DNA of 64,000 nt from Avena insularis (lineage: Eukaryota; Streptophyta; Magnoliopsida; Poales; Poaceae), in assembly GCA_023614405.1 (NCBI GenBank), contig CM042688.1:74138253-74202252 (forward strand). The letters run 5' to 3'. The notes beneath the pieces were generated by a model, which was not told the DNA's origin, searched no databases, and saw only the letters and a list, made by a program, of their open reading frames with translations. This document shows, in pieces, positions 23,424 through 34,097 of the stretch (its first letter is position 1; every line of letters starts with the position of its first letter). A program made the position numbers and the translations under genes.

Positions 23424-23988
23424 GAGCCGGGTTAAGTTCCACTTGGCCCGAATCTTGTAAACTTCGAATATCCACACACCTAGAGCCGGGTTAAGTTCCA
23501 CTTGGTCCGGATCTTGTAAACTTCGAATATCCACACACCTAGAGTCGGGTTAAGTTCCACTTGGCCCGGATCTTGTAGACTTCGAATATCCACACACACC
23601 TAGAGCCGGGTTAAGTTCCACTTGGCCCGGATCTTGTAGACTTCGAATATCCACACACCCCACTTGGCACGGATCTTGTAGACTTCGAATATCCACACAC
23701 ATAGAGTCGGGTTAAGTTCCACTTGGCCCAGATCTTGTAGACTCCGAATATCCACACACCTAGAGCCGGGTTAAGTTCCACTTGGCCCGGATCTTGTAGA
23801 CTTCGAATATCCATACACCTAGAGCCGGATTAAGTTCCACTTGGACCGGATCTTGTAGACTTCGAATATCCACACACCTAGAGCCGGGTTAAGTTCCACT
23901 TGGCCCGGATCTTGTAGACTTTGAATATCCACACGCCTAGAGCCGGGTTGAGTTCCACTTGGCCCGGATCTTGTAGACTTCGAATTAT
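23424..23988. repeat. 59-bp tandem array, about 9.5 copies, in intron 3 of the E antisense gene
   Basis: Units begin gagccgggttaagttcc and end ccacacaccta. Copies start at 23424, 23483, 23542, 23603, a partial copy near 23659, then 23704, 23763, 23822, 23881 and 23940. One unit has an extra AC and one has lost about 17 bases. Units differ by a few substitutions. The whole array lies between a GT donor at 23267 and an AG acceptor at 24030. Repeats abut without unique spacers, so this is a minisatellite, not a CRISPR. Confidence 0.95.
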
Positions 23989-25516
23989 TTTCGCTTTTGC
24001 CTGTGAACTAACTTCGTCTTGCTTTTTTAGATCACCACTAACCGCCGAACTGCTGAGTTCCAGCGCCTGCTGGACTCTTACAAAGATGTTTGCGCGCGTT
24101 ATGGCAAACTCTTGGAGGAGCACCAGAAGAAGGGCAATGTTTCTTACTTAAGGCTCTCCCTTTTCCACTTTCGTTCCTTCAAGTTATCCGTGATCCGTAT
24201 TAACTTGTTTATTCGAACCATGCAGCCGAGGTTGAGGCTGAGAATATCATCATGCAGAAAAATCTGGCTAAAATCCAAGGTATCTTATCTTGTTCACACG
24301 ATCATTGCACGCTCTTTTCTTGACTCGGTAGATATTTATACTTCGGCTCCACTGGATTAACCCACTGTTGCAGTTGCTCTTGAAGACAGCATACATATAC
24401 CTGATATGATGACACATTTTCTCGAACAAGCAGGGAAGCATCAGGCTGAACTGAAGAAGAAGGACGACGAGATAGCTCGGTTGCACCTCCAGGACTCGAA
24501 AATTACTCGGCTGAATGCCAAAATCCAGAGGCTTAAGGGCATCCATAAGTCCAAATTGGAGAAGGCTGACCAGGAGTTTGCCGAGGAAAAAGAGCGTCTA
24601 ACCACGCAAATTTCCAAGGACCAAAATTTATTGCAGGAAGTTGACGTCAAACTTACGTCGGTGACCTGAGAATACGAGAAACTCCAGGCCCACAGCGCCA
24701 ATGTCCATGCCGAGCTTCAGCGACTCCTCTTCTATATTGCCCGTGAGTTCCTTTCCCTTGCCTTTCATTTCTCTGGACTTAGTGCTTTTGCTCACTGTTT
24801 TCTCTGTTCTGTTCTCAGGCAAATTTCCAGAAGGTGATACTCTTGCTGCTGCCGCTGTAGCCCGGTCCCGCGAGCAACGTGGTATCCCCATAGTCCCTGA
24901 TGCTGAGCCAATCCCCTATGATACAGAGGACCTGCTGGCGAGCCTCTTCACTCACATGGAGCTAGTGAAGAACTACGGCACAGACATAATGCCGGCGGCA
25001 ATGCGGATGTTCAACTCCCTCTGGCCCACTGAGCCCACTCCCAAAGGAAATGTAGCTTTCATAGCCAAATTGATGGAGTACGATACTCAGGTGCACCTAT
25101 GGCGAGAATCTGCCACACGAGCCGGGGCTGACATCGCACTGCAGTTCGTCCCGTCATGGTATGAAGGAATAGGCTTGGGGCTGCTCACCCGCATGCGCAA
25201 CGGATCTAAGTGGTCTGAAGATCCAGAGCGCGTTGCGCGTCGCAAAGCCTGCGCTAATAAGCTTATCCAGTACTTCTTCTGCCATGCTTGGAACAAGGGG
25301 CCAAGCTATCTTGATGTTTTTTATGATGAAGTTGCTTCTGAGGGTGAAGAAGACGAGGGAAGCGAGGGTGAGGCCTCTGAACTTGGCGACGAAGATGAAG
25401 ATCCAGAGGATGGAGAGGCCAATCCTGAGGATGAGGCCGAGGCTAGCGCCCCGCCCACAAATTCCAAAGTACCCCCTCCTTCGGCCGATGATTCGGCTTC
25501 TGCCCCTGCTCCATGA

Positions 25517-25925
25517 AAACACTTAACCGTATTTGTCAGATCCCCGGAATGTCGAGTGAAAGTGTACTTAAGTACCTTGGTTTGGTTCTGCTACAATTTG
25601 TGTTGTTTAGGACTAAGTTTTCAATGTCGAATTATTGTGGGCGAAGTCCCCGAGTTTCCTTTTCTTGTTCTCCCAATTTTTGACTTGGCTCGTGTCTACC
25701 TTGATTCGGTTTTGTGACTTACGAGTCCGAGATTCAAAAAGTTGATTTAACAATACTTGAAACTTTGAGATTAGCTCAAAATAATCTAGCGTTAGATGAA
25801 TAAAGTAAACACAGGGTTAGTCCGAATAACAAACGTCGGCTCGCATAAGTTCTTTTCCTTAGTCGTTTTTCATGTGCTTTGCAATTCCAAACTTGTTCTC
25901 TTGCTTGCCATGAAGCCAATTCTTG
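25517..25925. other. E sequence between the antisense gene and nested element F
   Basis: About 400 bp without a credible coding frame, probably the 3' UTR of the antisense gene. It ends in TTGGA (25926-25930), the left copy of F's target-site duplication. Confidence 0.6.
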
Positions 25926-25930
25926 TTGGA

Positions 25931-27099
25931 TGATGACCCACAAGTATAGGGGGTGTATCGCAGTATTTTCGAGGGAAGTGAAACCCAATTTATTGATTCG
26001 GCACAAGGGGAGCCAAAGAATATTTATAAGCCTTAACAACTAAGTTGTCAATTCAGCTGCACCTGGAAACAATCTTGCTCACAGCAATTTATCATTAGCA
26101 ACAGTTTTGTAGTAGGAATAGTAAAGTAGCAGCAGTAGTAAAGTAAAGACAGCAGTAACAACAACAGTAAATAGTAGGATTCGAGTGCGGTAGGCATAGG
26201 GATGGATGGACGGGTGTTGCATGGACAAGACAATTCACATAGCAATCAGAACATAGGGCAATTGTAGATAAATAAGGTAAAGCATCCAAGTACTAGATAA
26301 TCCTAGGCATGTGTTCCATATATAGTCATACGTGCTCGCAATGAGAACTTGCACAACATATTTTGTCCTGCCAGCTCGTTTGCAGCGGGGCCTTAAGGGA
26401 ATTACTGGCAATTAAGGTGCTCCTTTTAATAAAGCACCGGAGCAAAGCATTAACACTACGTGAACACATGTGATACTAGGCACCATGCCCTAACAATCTG
26501 ATGCCATTACATGAACGATCTCATCCAATCCCTACCATCCCCATAGCCTACAGCGGGGGATTACTCACTCATAGATGGGGGAAACATGGATGGTGATGGA
26601 GAAGCGATGGTGATGATGATGGCGATGATATCCTCCAATTCCCCGTCCCGACAAGGTGCCAGAACGGAGTTTCTAGTGCTGTTTTGTGGAATCTGGTGGT
26701 GGCGGTGGAGCAGAACTCCTTCTGGAAAAACGTCGAACCCCCTGAGTTTTTAGGTCAGAAGGCAACTTATAGGCGAAGAGGGAGACCGAGGGGCATCCTA
26801 GGGCGGCCAGACCATGCCCTGGCGCGGCCAGGCCCAGCCTGCGCCTAGGGGTGGTGTGGCCAGGCCCTGGCCCTCCTCTGTCTCGTATTCTGGCTCTGGG
26901 AGTCTTCTGGTGAAATAGGATTTTCGGCATATTTTCCGGGATTTTTCCTGATAGTTGATTTTCTGCACAGAAACTAGATACCAAGGTAATTCTGCTGAAA
27001 ACAACGTCAGTCCATGTTAGTTGTATCCAAATCACACAAGTTTAGAGGAGAAACAATAGCAAAAGTGTTCGGGAAAGTAGATACGTTTTGGACGTATCA
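25931..27099 (-). repeat. F 3' LTR (with internal deletion)
   Basis: 1169 bp, against 1394 bp for the partner LTR. In the first ~368 aligned bases I counted 17 mismatches by eye (about 4.6%), so the insertion is not young. The length gap is explained by one deletion of about 223 bp after acacatgtgat (about 26474), whose counterpart in the other LTR runs from 34639 to 34862. Confidence 0.93.
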
Positions 27100-27110
27100 A
27101 CTCCCCCCAA
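27100..27110 (-). other. F polypurine tract
   Basis: On the minus strand TTGGGGGGAGT lies directly upstream of the LTR start TGATACG, as expected for the plus-strand primer. Confidence 0.8.
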
Positions 27111-29400
27111 GCTTAGCTTATTGCTTGTCCTCAAGCAATTCAGTTGAAAACTGAGTGCGATAAAAAAACTTTCACGAACACATTTGCTTCATATGATGTA
27201 TATATTCTTAGCATGCGATCAACTACTTAGGCAATTCATAATAAAGAGTATGCTATTGAGTCTACTTAAAAGTCATTGCAAGCTATGAAGAGATTCCAAC
27301 GCAAAAATAATAAGTAGCATGAAGCATAAACATAAGCAACATTACAATGCTCATAACAAGGTATGATAGAGTGGTATCTCGCTTGCCCTTGATTATGAAT
27401 GTCAAGGCACCTCTGAAGTTCAAGTGATGACTAGAAGTAAAGATATCAAAGATACAAGCATCAAAGTCATAACACAAATAATCAAGTAATGGGACAAGCA
27501 CAAAGAATGACAATGAAGCTCTCAAGAAGGTGCTCGAGGAATATATGGAGACTCAACAAGTAAAAGAAAAGGTTTTGAATAATTTGAAAGGCTTCCAAAT
27601 GCTGAAAGTATGGTACTCATTAGCTTTGAGCTCTCATTGCCCCTATCATAAGCATCTTTAATGTGGTTAAGGTGAAAGTGAGGTCCAATCTGAGTTATAT
27701 GCTTGACAGACAATAAACTAGAAATCCCATGTCCCTTGAGTACGAGGGTCGCTCCTCATGCTACTCAACTTTAGTTACCGGTAAGTTCTTGTCATCGTAA
27801 ATATGTGCGTATCATAGAGAACCACCAACGGGGTACCCCTTGCCCGATGATACAGAAGAATCCCCATATCAAAATGACAAGGCAAGCAGACAATGAGTAT
27901 CTCAGCAATCTTCTTATTTACCATGGGAAAATGGTGCTTTTTTCTCTCTTTCCTCTTTTCATAAATCTTTTTTTTTCTTTTCTCAATAGCTATCTCTCTT
28001 TTTTATAAGAAGAATGCTTCATAGATATCATTATGGTTACGCTGCAGGTTTCCACCATGTCAGCATAGATTAGACTAGTGGCCCAAGCATTTATCTAACA
28101 CACATACATAACTCCATGGACATGCAAGCTCTCCTTTTATCTCACACCGACGACATCCGCAAACAAAAGAGCATGGTATCAACTGGGTATATATTTACAA
28201 GTGTTGAAAGCATTCCCCGTGACAGCACGGTTCTGCTAATCCCCAGCCTATAATTTGCAAGCATATAACTTTCATGGACAGTCACAATGGTTCAAGTTTA
28301 TTAAGTGCGGAAAATAAAGTGTGCCAACAAGTTCGTGAGAGATTTACTAACTAACTTTCTCATAACAAGCAAACATTTTATTCGGAAGAAAACAAGGCAT
28401 ATTGAATATGCACGGAAGTAGCAAATGATGCTAATAGGTAGGTAAGGTGGACACTTTGGAAATATTTGGTTTAGGGAGTTGGAAACTTGAGTAAAACTCA
28501 GTGTAAGTGAAGGCTAGCAATAGTAAGGGAGCGACAAACGAGAGAGCAATAGCTGTCATAATCATGCTTGCAACAAAACAGGACTAATCATGGCATGAAA
28601 GTGATTCAAGATCCTCAAGGCAATATAATTCATCGAAGCTTAACTGATTATTACAGTCATATGCATGCATGAGCATGTGCCAAGTCAATTCAAATGAAAC
28701 ATTCAGAGGAGGATACCACGCTGTCATACCAATTTATGAATAGACCAATGCAAGCAAACATTCATAAGACATGCTACAAACTATTAGCGAGCTGGAGCTA
28801 ATCATAAGAAAGCAAGAACTACTAAGCATGCAAAGGTAACATACACCCTACATGAACGGACTAAGCATGCCCACAGTGATGAGTATATGTACAAAAATGA
28901 AAGTAAATAGAGTTCGTTACCAGCCTCTTACCACGCCTCAAGTTGTCATTAATCCTCATTATTGCTCTTCACTTGTGTGGCTTGAATAATAATATGAAAC
29001 CAATATCCACTGAGGACTGCTGAACCTTGCAACAAACTCACAAAGCCAAAGAAGAACAACAAATATTTTTGGTGTTTTCGATTTTTTAAATCAAGAACCA
29101 AAAAGGAAAAACAAGCAAAGCAAAATCTTTTTGGGTTTTTTGAATGTTCAAACAAATAAAAAGGGAAAAGCAAACCAAGGCAAAAGAAGAAGCAAACCAA
29201 AGAGAAACAACAGAAATATTTTTGGTCTTTTTGTGTTTTAGAAAGCAAAAACAAAGAAAGAACGAAAAACTAAAAAGAGAACGAAACATGAATATACAAA
29301 GTACCAACGCAACATGATATGGAGATGAGTGCGGTGCCGGCGTACCTCCCCCCAAGATTAGGCTTTTGGCCTAAGTGGGTATCAATCCCAAGTCGGCCAG
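27111..29400 (-). other. F 3' non-coding region
   Basis: About 2.3 kb, AT-rich, with no conserved reading frame. It is paralleled by the 3' region of J (for example 27545-27960 against 52030-52460: ctctcattgcccctatcataagcatctt and accaacggggtaccccttgcccg are in both). It contains T-rich runs (27960-27980) and A-rich, Lys-codon-like stretches near 29040-29290 whose open frames are low complexity. I see no gene here. Confidence 0.75.
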
Positions 29401-29423
29401 GATGAAGTGTCACCGTGGTACGA

Positions 29424-30529
29424 CTAGGAGGTACCCTCGTCCTGGTGCGAGCTCGAGTACATCCCTCCGTAGTGTGCGGAGTAGTCATAGGAGGGTACAT
29501 CCTCCTGGTGCTGCTCGTGGAAACCTAGCAAACGAAGCTGCTCGTCCACCTCCTCCTTGGAGCGTGACCACGGTCTCCTGTGAACACTAAACAAAGAAGG
29601 CTGTGGCAAAGGGATCTCCCTCTCATCCCCGTCAGTGAAGAGCATCCTATATACTAGACTGTCCAAATCAGAAGTAGCAGTAACAAAGTGATGGGTTTTC
29701 ATAGCAACAACATCAAGCCTCTGTGGTGCCAGTACAGTATCATTGGGGTCCACTAAAAGGCCTAATGCATTGACCATACGCGAGGCAATTATGCCCCCAT
29801 AGATAGGCCCCCTAGCAGCTAGGCGGCGAGCAATAAGCGAGCCAAGATTGTACCGAGTATCATTGTTAAGCGCATCATCAAGGAATGCTAAATGATAGTT
29901 GGATATATTACTTGTGTTCTCCCTACCCAGTATGCTAGTAGCAAGATAATATGCAAAGTATCTAAGAGCAGGGAGTTGGATATTTCTTATCTTTCCACGT
30001 TGTGCCACGCGGTCATCATCATTGGTCACCCCTCGGTAAAGCTCCAGCACATCAACGGGTCGCCCTTGAATTTTATTCAGGGTCCCTGTCATGCTTACAC
30101 CTACAATACTTCAAAATCTCTCCAAAGGCATGGTGAAGGGCAGATTATAAATTTTGAAAGAGACAGTCGACTGATAGGATGTGTTAGTAAACATGAAGCT
30201 CTCAACAAAAGTTTTGGTGAGCATAGCGTATTGCTCACTCTCATCTTGCATATATGAGGTCAAACCAACCCTCTCAATCAGTAGCAAGAAATCATCAAGA
30301 ATACCTGCAGCTTGTAAGAAAGTAAAACAAGGAAAAGTAGATGGGTGAGCATCCCATCATCCCTTTCATTACCAATACGAGTTGCAATGAGATCTTCGTC
30401 GTATGATGGCCTAAACTGAGAGGCTGATCTCGAGGGCCTCGACCTCCTAGGTGCATCACTCTCAAATATCTCTCCAAAGGTATGGTTGTTCATGCTTGGT
30501 ATTCTAAAATTTAAACACCTATTAAACAA
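29424..30529 (-). pseudogene. F extra ORF, Athila ORF3/'plant transposon protein'-like
   Basis: Two minus-strand blocks are joined by a short interruption. Block 1 (from about 30493) begins MNNHTFGEIFESDAP with an Arg/Ser-rich stretch. Block 2 (about 30290-29424) contains ERVGLTSYMQDESEQYAML, then IQLPALRYFAYYLATSILG, YNLGSLIARRLAARGPIYGG and IIASRMVNALGL, and ends in a Tyr/Ser/His-rich tail. The ALRYFA...GSLIARRL...GGIIASR pattern is one I know from the extra ORF of Athila-lineage elements (plant transposon protein domain). A stop lies near 30110, and the segment 30300-30360 between blocks might be an intron or decayed coding sequence. Its role is unknown; in Athila it has been called env-like, but no membrane segment is evident here. 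Confidence 0.6.
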
Positions 30530-31345
30530 GTGATTGCAAAGTAAATATAATGAAGGATTCTACCCATAGGGACTTGTAAGAGGCCTAATCATGCATCAAA
30601 ACTATATCTCTAAGCATCAAACAAGCTTACAAGCTCTCATAACCTATCACCTACAGCAGCAAAATACTCAAGATATAATCCACTAAACATAAATCTACTT
30701 GGACAAGGGGAGGAGTCACATACCAAGGAACAAATGCTCCAAATTTCAGCAAGAAAGATGGGCTGAGCAAGGAGATCGAAAAAATCGAGAGCAAGCACAA
30801 CAAGAACGCGATTTTGAGTAATGAACTGGAGCTTACTCGGGAGAGAGAAGAAAGTGGCAGGTGAGAGAGTTAGTGGAGGGCCAGGGGTGGCCCACACCAG
30901 GGCATGGCGCCACCTAGGGCAGGCCGCGCCACCAGGTGGTGTGCCTGCCTGGTGGGTCCCCCTAGTACCTCCTAGGCACTCCTCTGCCCCTTTTTTCACG
31001 TAAAAATTTAATATGAATTTTCTGGAATTTTTCGAGACACTTTATTTTTGGGCAATTTTTAGGCATAGATGAATGATTTTCTGACATACAGAGATTTTCT
31101 GGAATGATGCAATGACAAAACAAGGCTAGAACTACAGAAGTTCTAAGACACTCTAACATGCAAGCAACTAACAAAAAAGAAAACTAAATGAAAGCAAAAA
31201 CTAAAATGGATAGAATAGAAGTACACGGAGATAATCATAGTGAAAACATTGTTTTGTTCAATGAAATCCTTTTGTTAACAAGGTTGATCAGGTCTTGCTA
31301 CCAAAACAATTTCATATGAGACAAAACATTGTGTTCCACTAATGA
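30530..31345 (-). other. F segment in place of pol, with LTR-like GC-rich island
   Basis: This lies between the end of protease and the extra ORF, where RT-RNase H-integrase would be. No polymerase motif was found in any frame. At 30880-30965 it holds a GC-rich island (caccaggtggtgtgcctgcctggtgggtccc and cgcgccaccagg) closely resembling the island found just upstream of the TATAAG box in the Athila-type LTRs of this window (for example 35200-35260, 58450-58520). Confidence 0.6.
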
Positions 31346-34008
31346 TTATGTTACCTCAACCTTGATAGCAATGGTCCCAATCATAATAGTTTCAAATTTT
31401 TCTCTTGGTATGGGACAATATATTTCTCCAACTTGAATGCCTTCAACATGTTCAATTGAATTCAAACCATAAGTCCTTTCAATCTTCTTGGGGAAATAGA
31501 TAGTATATTCCTTGTCATTAACATTAAAATTCACCTTTCCTTGATTACAATTAATAACAGCTCCTGAAGTATTAAGAAAAGGTCTCCCAAGAATAATAGA
31601 CATATTATCATCTTCAGGCATTTCAAGCACAACAAAATCAGTTAAAATCATGCAATTATGAGCCACTTGAATAGGTACATCCTCACATATACCAACAGGA
31701 ATAGTGGTAGATTTATCAGCCATTTGCAAAGATATATCAGTTGGTATTAATTTTTCTAGTTGAAGCCTCTTATAGAGAGAGAAAGGCATAACACTAACTC
31801 CAGCTCCCAAATCACACAAAGCAGTTCTAACATAACTATTCTTAATAGAGCAAGGGATAGTTGGAATCCTTGGGTCTCCAAGTTCCTTAGGAACCTTACC
31901 ATTAAAGGAATAATTAGCAAGCAAAGTAGAAATTTGTTCATTAGGGATCTTCCTTTTATTCGAGACAATATCCTTCATATACTTTGAGTAAGGAGGCAAT
32001 TTAATAGCATCAATCAAAGGAATTTGAAAGAATAAAGGTTTCATCCACTCACAAAACTTATTATAGTGTTCATCCTCATTTGACTTGTGATTCTTATCAG
32101 GGAATGGCATAGGTTTTTGGACCCAAGGTTCTCTTTCACTACCATGTTTCTTAGCAATAAAATCTTCTTTAGTGTATTTAGTATTCTTAGTGTAGTTTTT
32201 AGGTTCTTCTTCAACTTTTTCTTCATTAGGAACTTCATTTTCTTCATTACCACTTTCAGTTTCGGCATCAGAGATAGATATACTATTAGGATCTATAGCA
32301 GGTTCAGAGGGTTCTTCAATAGTTTTATGTTTCTTTTTCCTTTTCTTACGAGTAGAACCACTATTTTTAGCTTGTTGAGAATCCTGCTCAATTCTTTTGG
32401 GATGCCCCTCAGGATATAGACGATCCTGGGTAGCAGCTCCACTTCTAGTTCTAATTTCATAAGCATGTTTTTCTTTAGCAACATTAACTAGCAAGTCTTT
32501 TTGCACTTTAATAAGTTGATCTATTTGAGTTTGAACCATTTGAAAGTGTTTAACAATCATTTAACATCATTAGAGGTCCTTTCCACAATATCTTTCAACT
32601 CAACAATAGCTCTAGTGTTTTCCATTAGATGATTTTGCACCCTTTTATTAAAATTATCTTGCTTAATAATAAAGATATCAAATTCTTCTAAGCATTGATC
32701 AGGAGGTTTAGAGTAAGGGATATCACCTTCATCAAAGTGTTGGAGAGAGTGTACCTCAATAGTGGATGAGTAGGGAATAGGCTTACATAATTCTTCTATA
32801 GGAGGTAAATTCTTGACATCTGCAGCTTTAATTCCCTTCTCCTTAAGACATTTCTTAGCTTCCTTCATCACTTCATCATTTAATTCAATAACTCCCCTCT
32901 TCTTTGATGTTGGAATAGGCTCCGGAATAGTAGGTTCAGGTACAATTACTTCAGGTATAGCTTATTTAGGAGGAGTCCAATCTTCATAGTTCTTACTTAT
33001 TTTAGCCATTAATTCCTCAGCTTCCTTAGGAGTCCTATTCCTGAAAACACAATCAGCACAACTATATAGGTATGTCCTAGATTCTTCAATTAGTCCATTA
33101 TAAAATATATCAAGAAGCTCATTCTTAGGTAATGGACTTCCAGCTTGTGCATGAATCAAAGCACAAAACCTCGCCCAAGATTCAGGCAATACCTCTTTTT
33201 CTCCCTGTTTAAAATCAAAAAGTTCCTGCAAAATAGCATGTCTAGCACTAGGAGGAAAATATTTTTGCAGGAAAGTACTAATCAAGCAATCAGGGCTATC
33301 AATAGATTCAGGAGGTAAATTACTAAACCAAGTTTTAGCTTCTCCTTTCAGTGAAAAGGGGAAAATCTTGGCAACAAAGTAAGTACGCATCTTAATATCA
33401 TCAGAAAACAAACCACTCATGGTAGAAATTTCATTCATATGTGCTACCACACTTTCATTCTTAGTCCCACAAAAAGGTTCTTTCTCAACAATAGCTATGT
33501 AAGATAGATCGAGAGAGAAATCATAATCTTTATCTGTAATGTTTATGGGAGAAGCAGCAAACTTAGCAATAGGAGACAATTTGGGTCTAATAGTACGCCT
33601 CTCAAGGAGACTCTTAGCAACACTCCTATCATGGGTGTTTTTACATTCTTTAATAAATTCATTGGTCATCTCAACATAACCATCTTCAATGTCATAACTC
33701 TCACTAGACTCAGGTGTGGTAGTGTCTTCATTAGGAGTTTCAGTATTTCCAGCTATAGTTCTAGCAATCATAGCATCTAGGAAAGGACCTAATGAACCAC
33801 TCTTATCAAGCACAGTAGAAGTAGCATCAGAAGCATCAGAAGTTTCAGATTCAGCAGTAGTAGCAGTGTGTGTAGCATGTGTATGTGGTGGTGTAACGAG
33901 CTTACTTATAACAGATGGTGAATCAAGAACAGCAGAGGTGTTCAGAACCGTACCTCTTCTTGTAGTGGATGGTAAAATAGGAAACTTGCCATCACGAGAC
34001 TTACCCAT
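31346..34008 (-). pseudogene. F gag and aspartic protease
   Basis: ATG at 34008 (MGKSRDGKFP) is about 60 bp inside the PBS. The N-terminal Thr/Ser-rich region is followed by a retrotransposon gag domain near 33420-33080 (KIFPFSLKGEAKTWFSNLP, LISTFLQKYFPPSARH, ESWARFCALI). A charged linker (EKVEEEPKNYTKN) leads to a retropepsin-like domain near 31810-31560 with LCDLGAGVSVMPFSLY (catalytic D-x-G) and IILGRPFLNTSGAVI. No CCHC knuckle was seen. Breaks are a stop at 32962 and a single-base shift at about 32558. Gag would package the RNA and protease would mature it; RT and integrase would have to come from another element. Confidence 0.85.
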
Positions 34009-34068
34009 GATGGATGGATAGCAGCGAACAATAGAGAATCCAAGTGAACTTGATAAATAAAGCTATGC

Positions 34069-34086
34069 TCCCCGGCAACGGCGCCA
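34069..34086 (-). other. F primer-binding site (tRNA-Asp)
   Basis: On the minus strand TGGCGCCGTTGCCGGGGA, an 18-base match to the complement of the 3' end of plant tRNA-Asp, 11 bases from the LTR edge at 34098. Confidence 0.93.
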
Positions 34087-34097
34087 GAAAATAGTCT

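Larger units (their letters stand above)
20719..25516 (+). pseudogene. E antisense accessory gene, multi-exon, 'putative gypsy type transposon' family (Transposase_28-like)
   Basis: ATG at 20719 has a good context (caccatgg). Exon 1 (20719-21734) carries the family hallmark VFLSHFQRGFGLPISDFF...YQLQPHHL near 21000-21080. Proposed introns with GT...AG ends are 21735-21819, 22293-22391, 23267-24030, one near 24134-24225 (weak donor), 24280-24373 and 24743-24818. Exons 2-3 are Ala/Pro/Ser-rich with Lys-rich patches (PKKRQKK). The exon at 24374-24742 is a heptad-like coiled coil (KKKDDEIARLHL...). The last exon (24819-25516) holds NYGTDIMPAAMRMFNSLWP and an acidic tail ending at TGA. Breaks are TAG at 20827 and 21169, a shift in a G-run near 21497-21505, a shift in a 14-C run (22456-22469), TAG at 22868 and TGA at 24667. 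Function of the family is unknown. Confidence 0.75.

Noticed and set aside
23424..23988. Regular repeat array that could suggest a CRISPR
   Set aside because: The units are contiguous 59-bp tandem copies with no unique spacers, in a plant retroelement intron.
28949..29500. Hydrophobic Phe-rich frames in the F 3' region
   Set aside because: They come from A/T-rich repeats (aaagcaaaa type); Phe/Lys bias is a base-composition effect.
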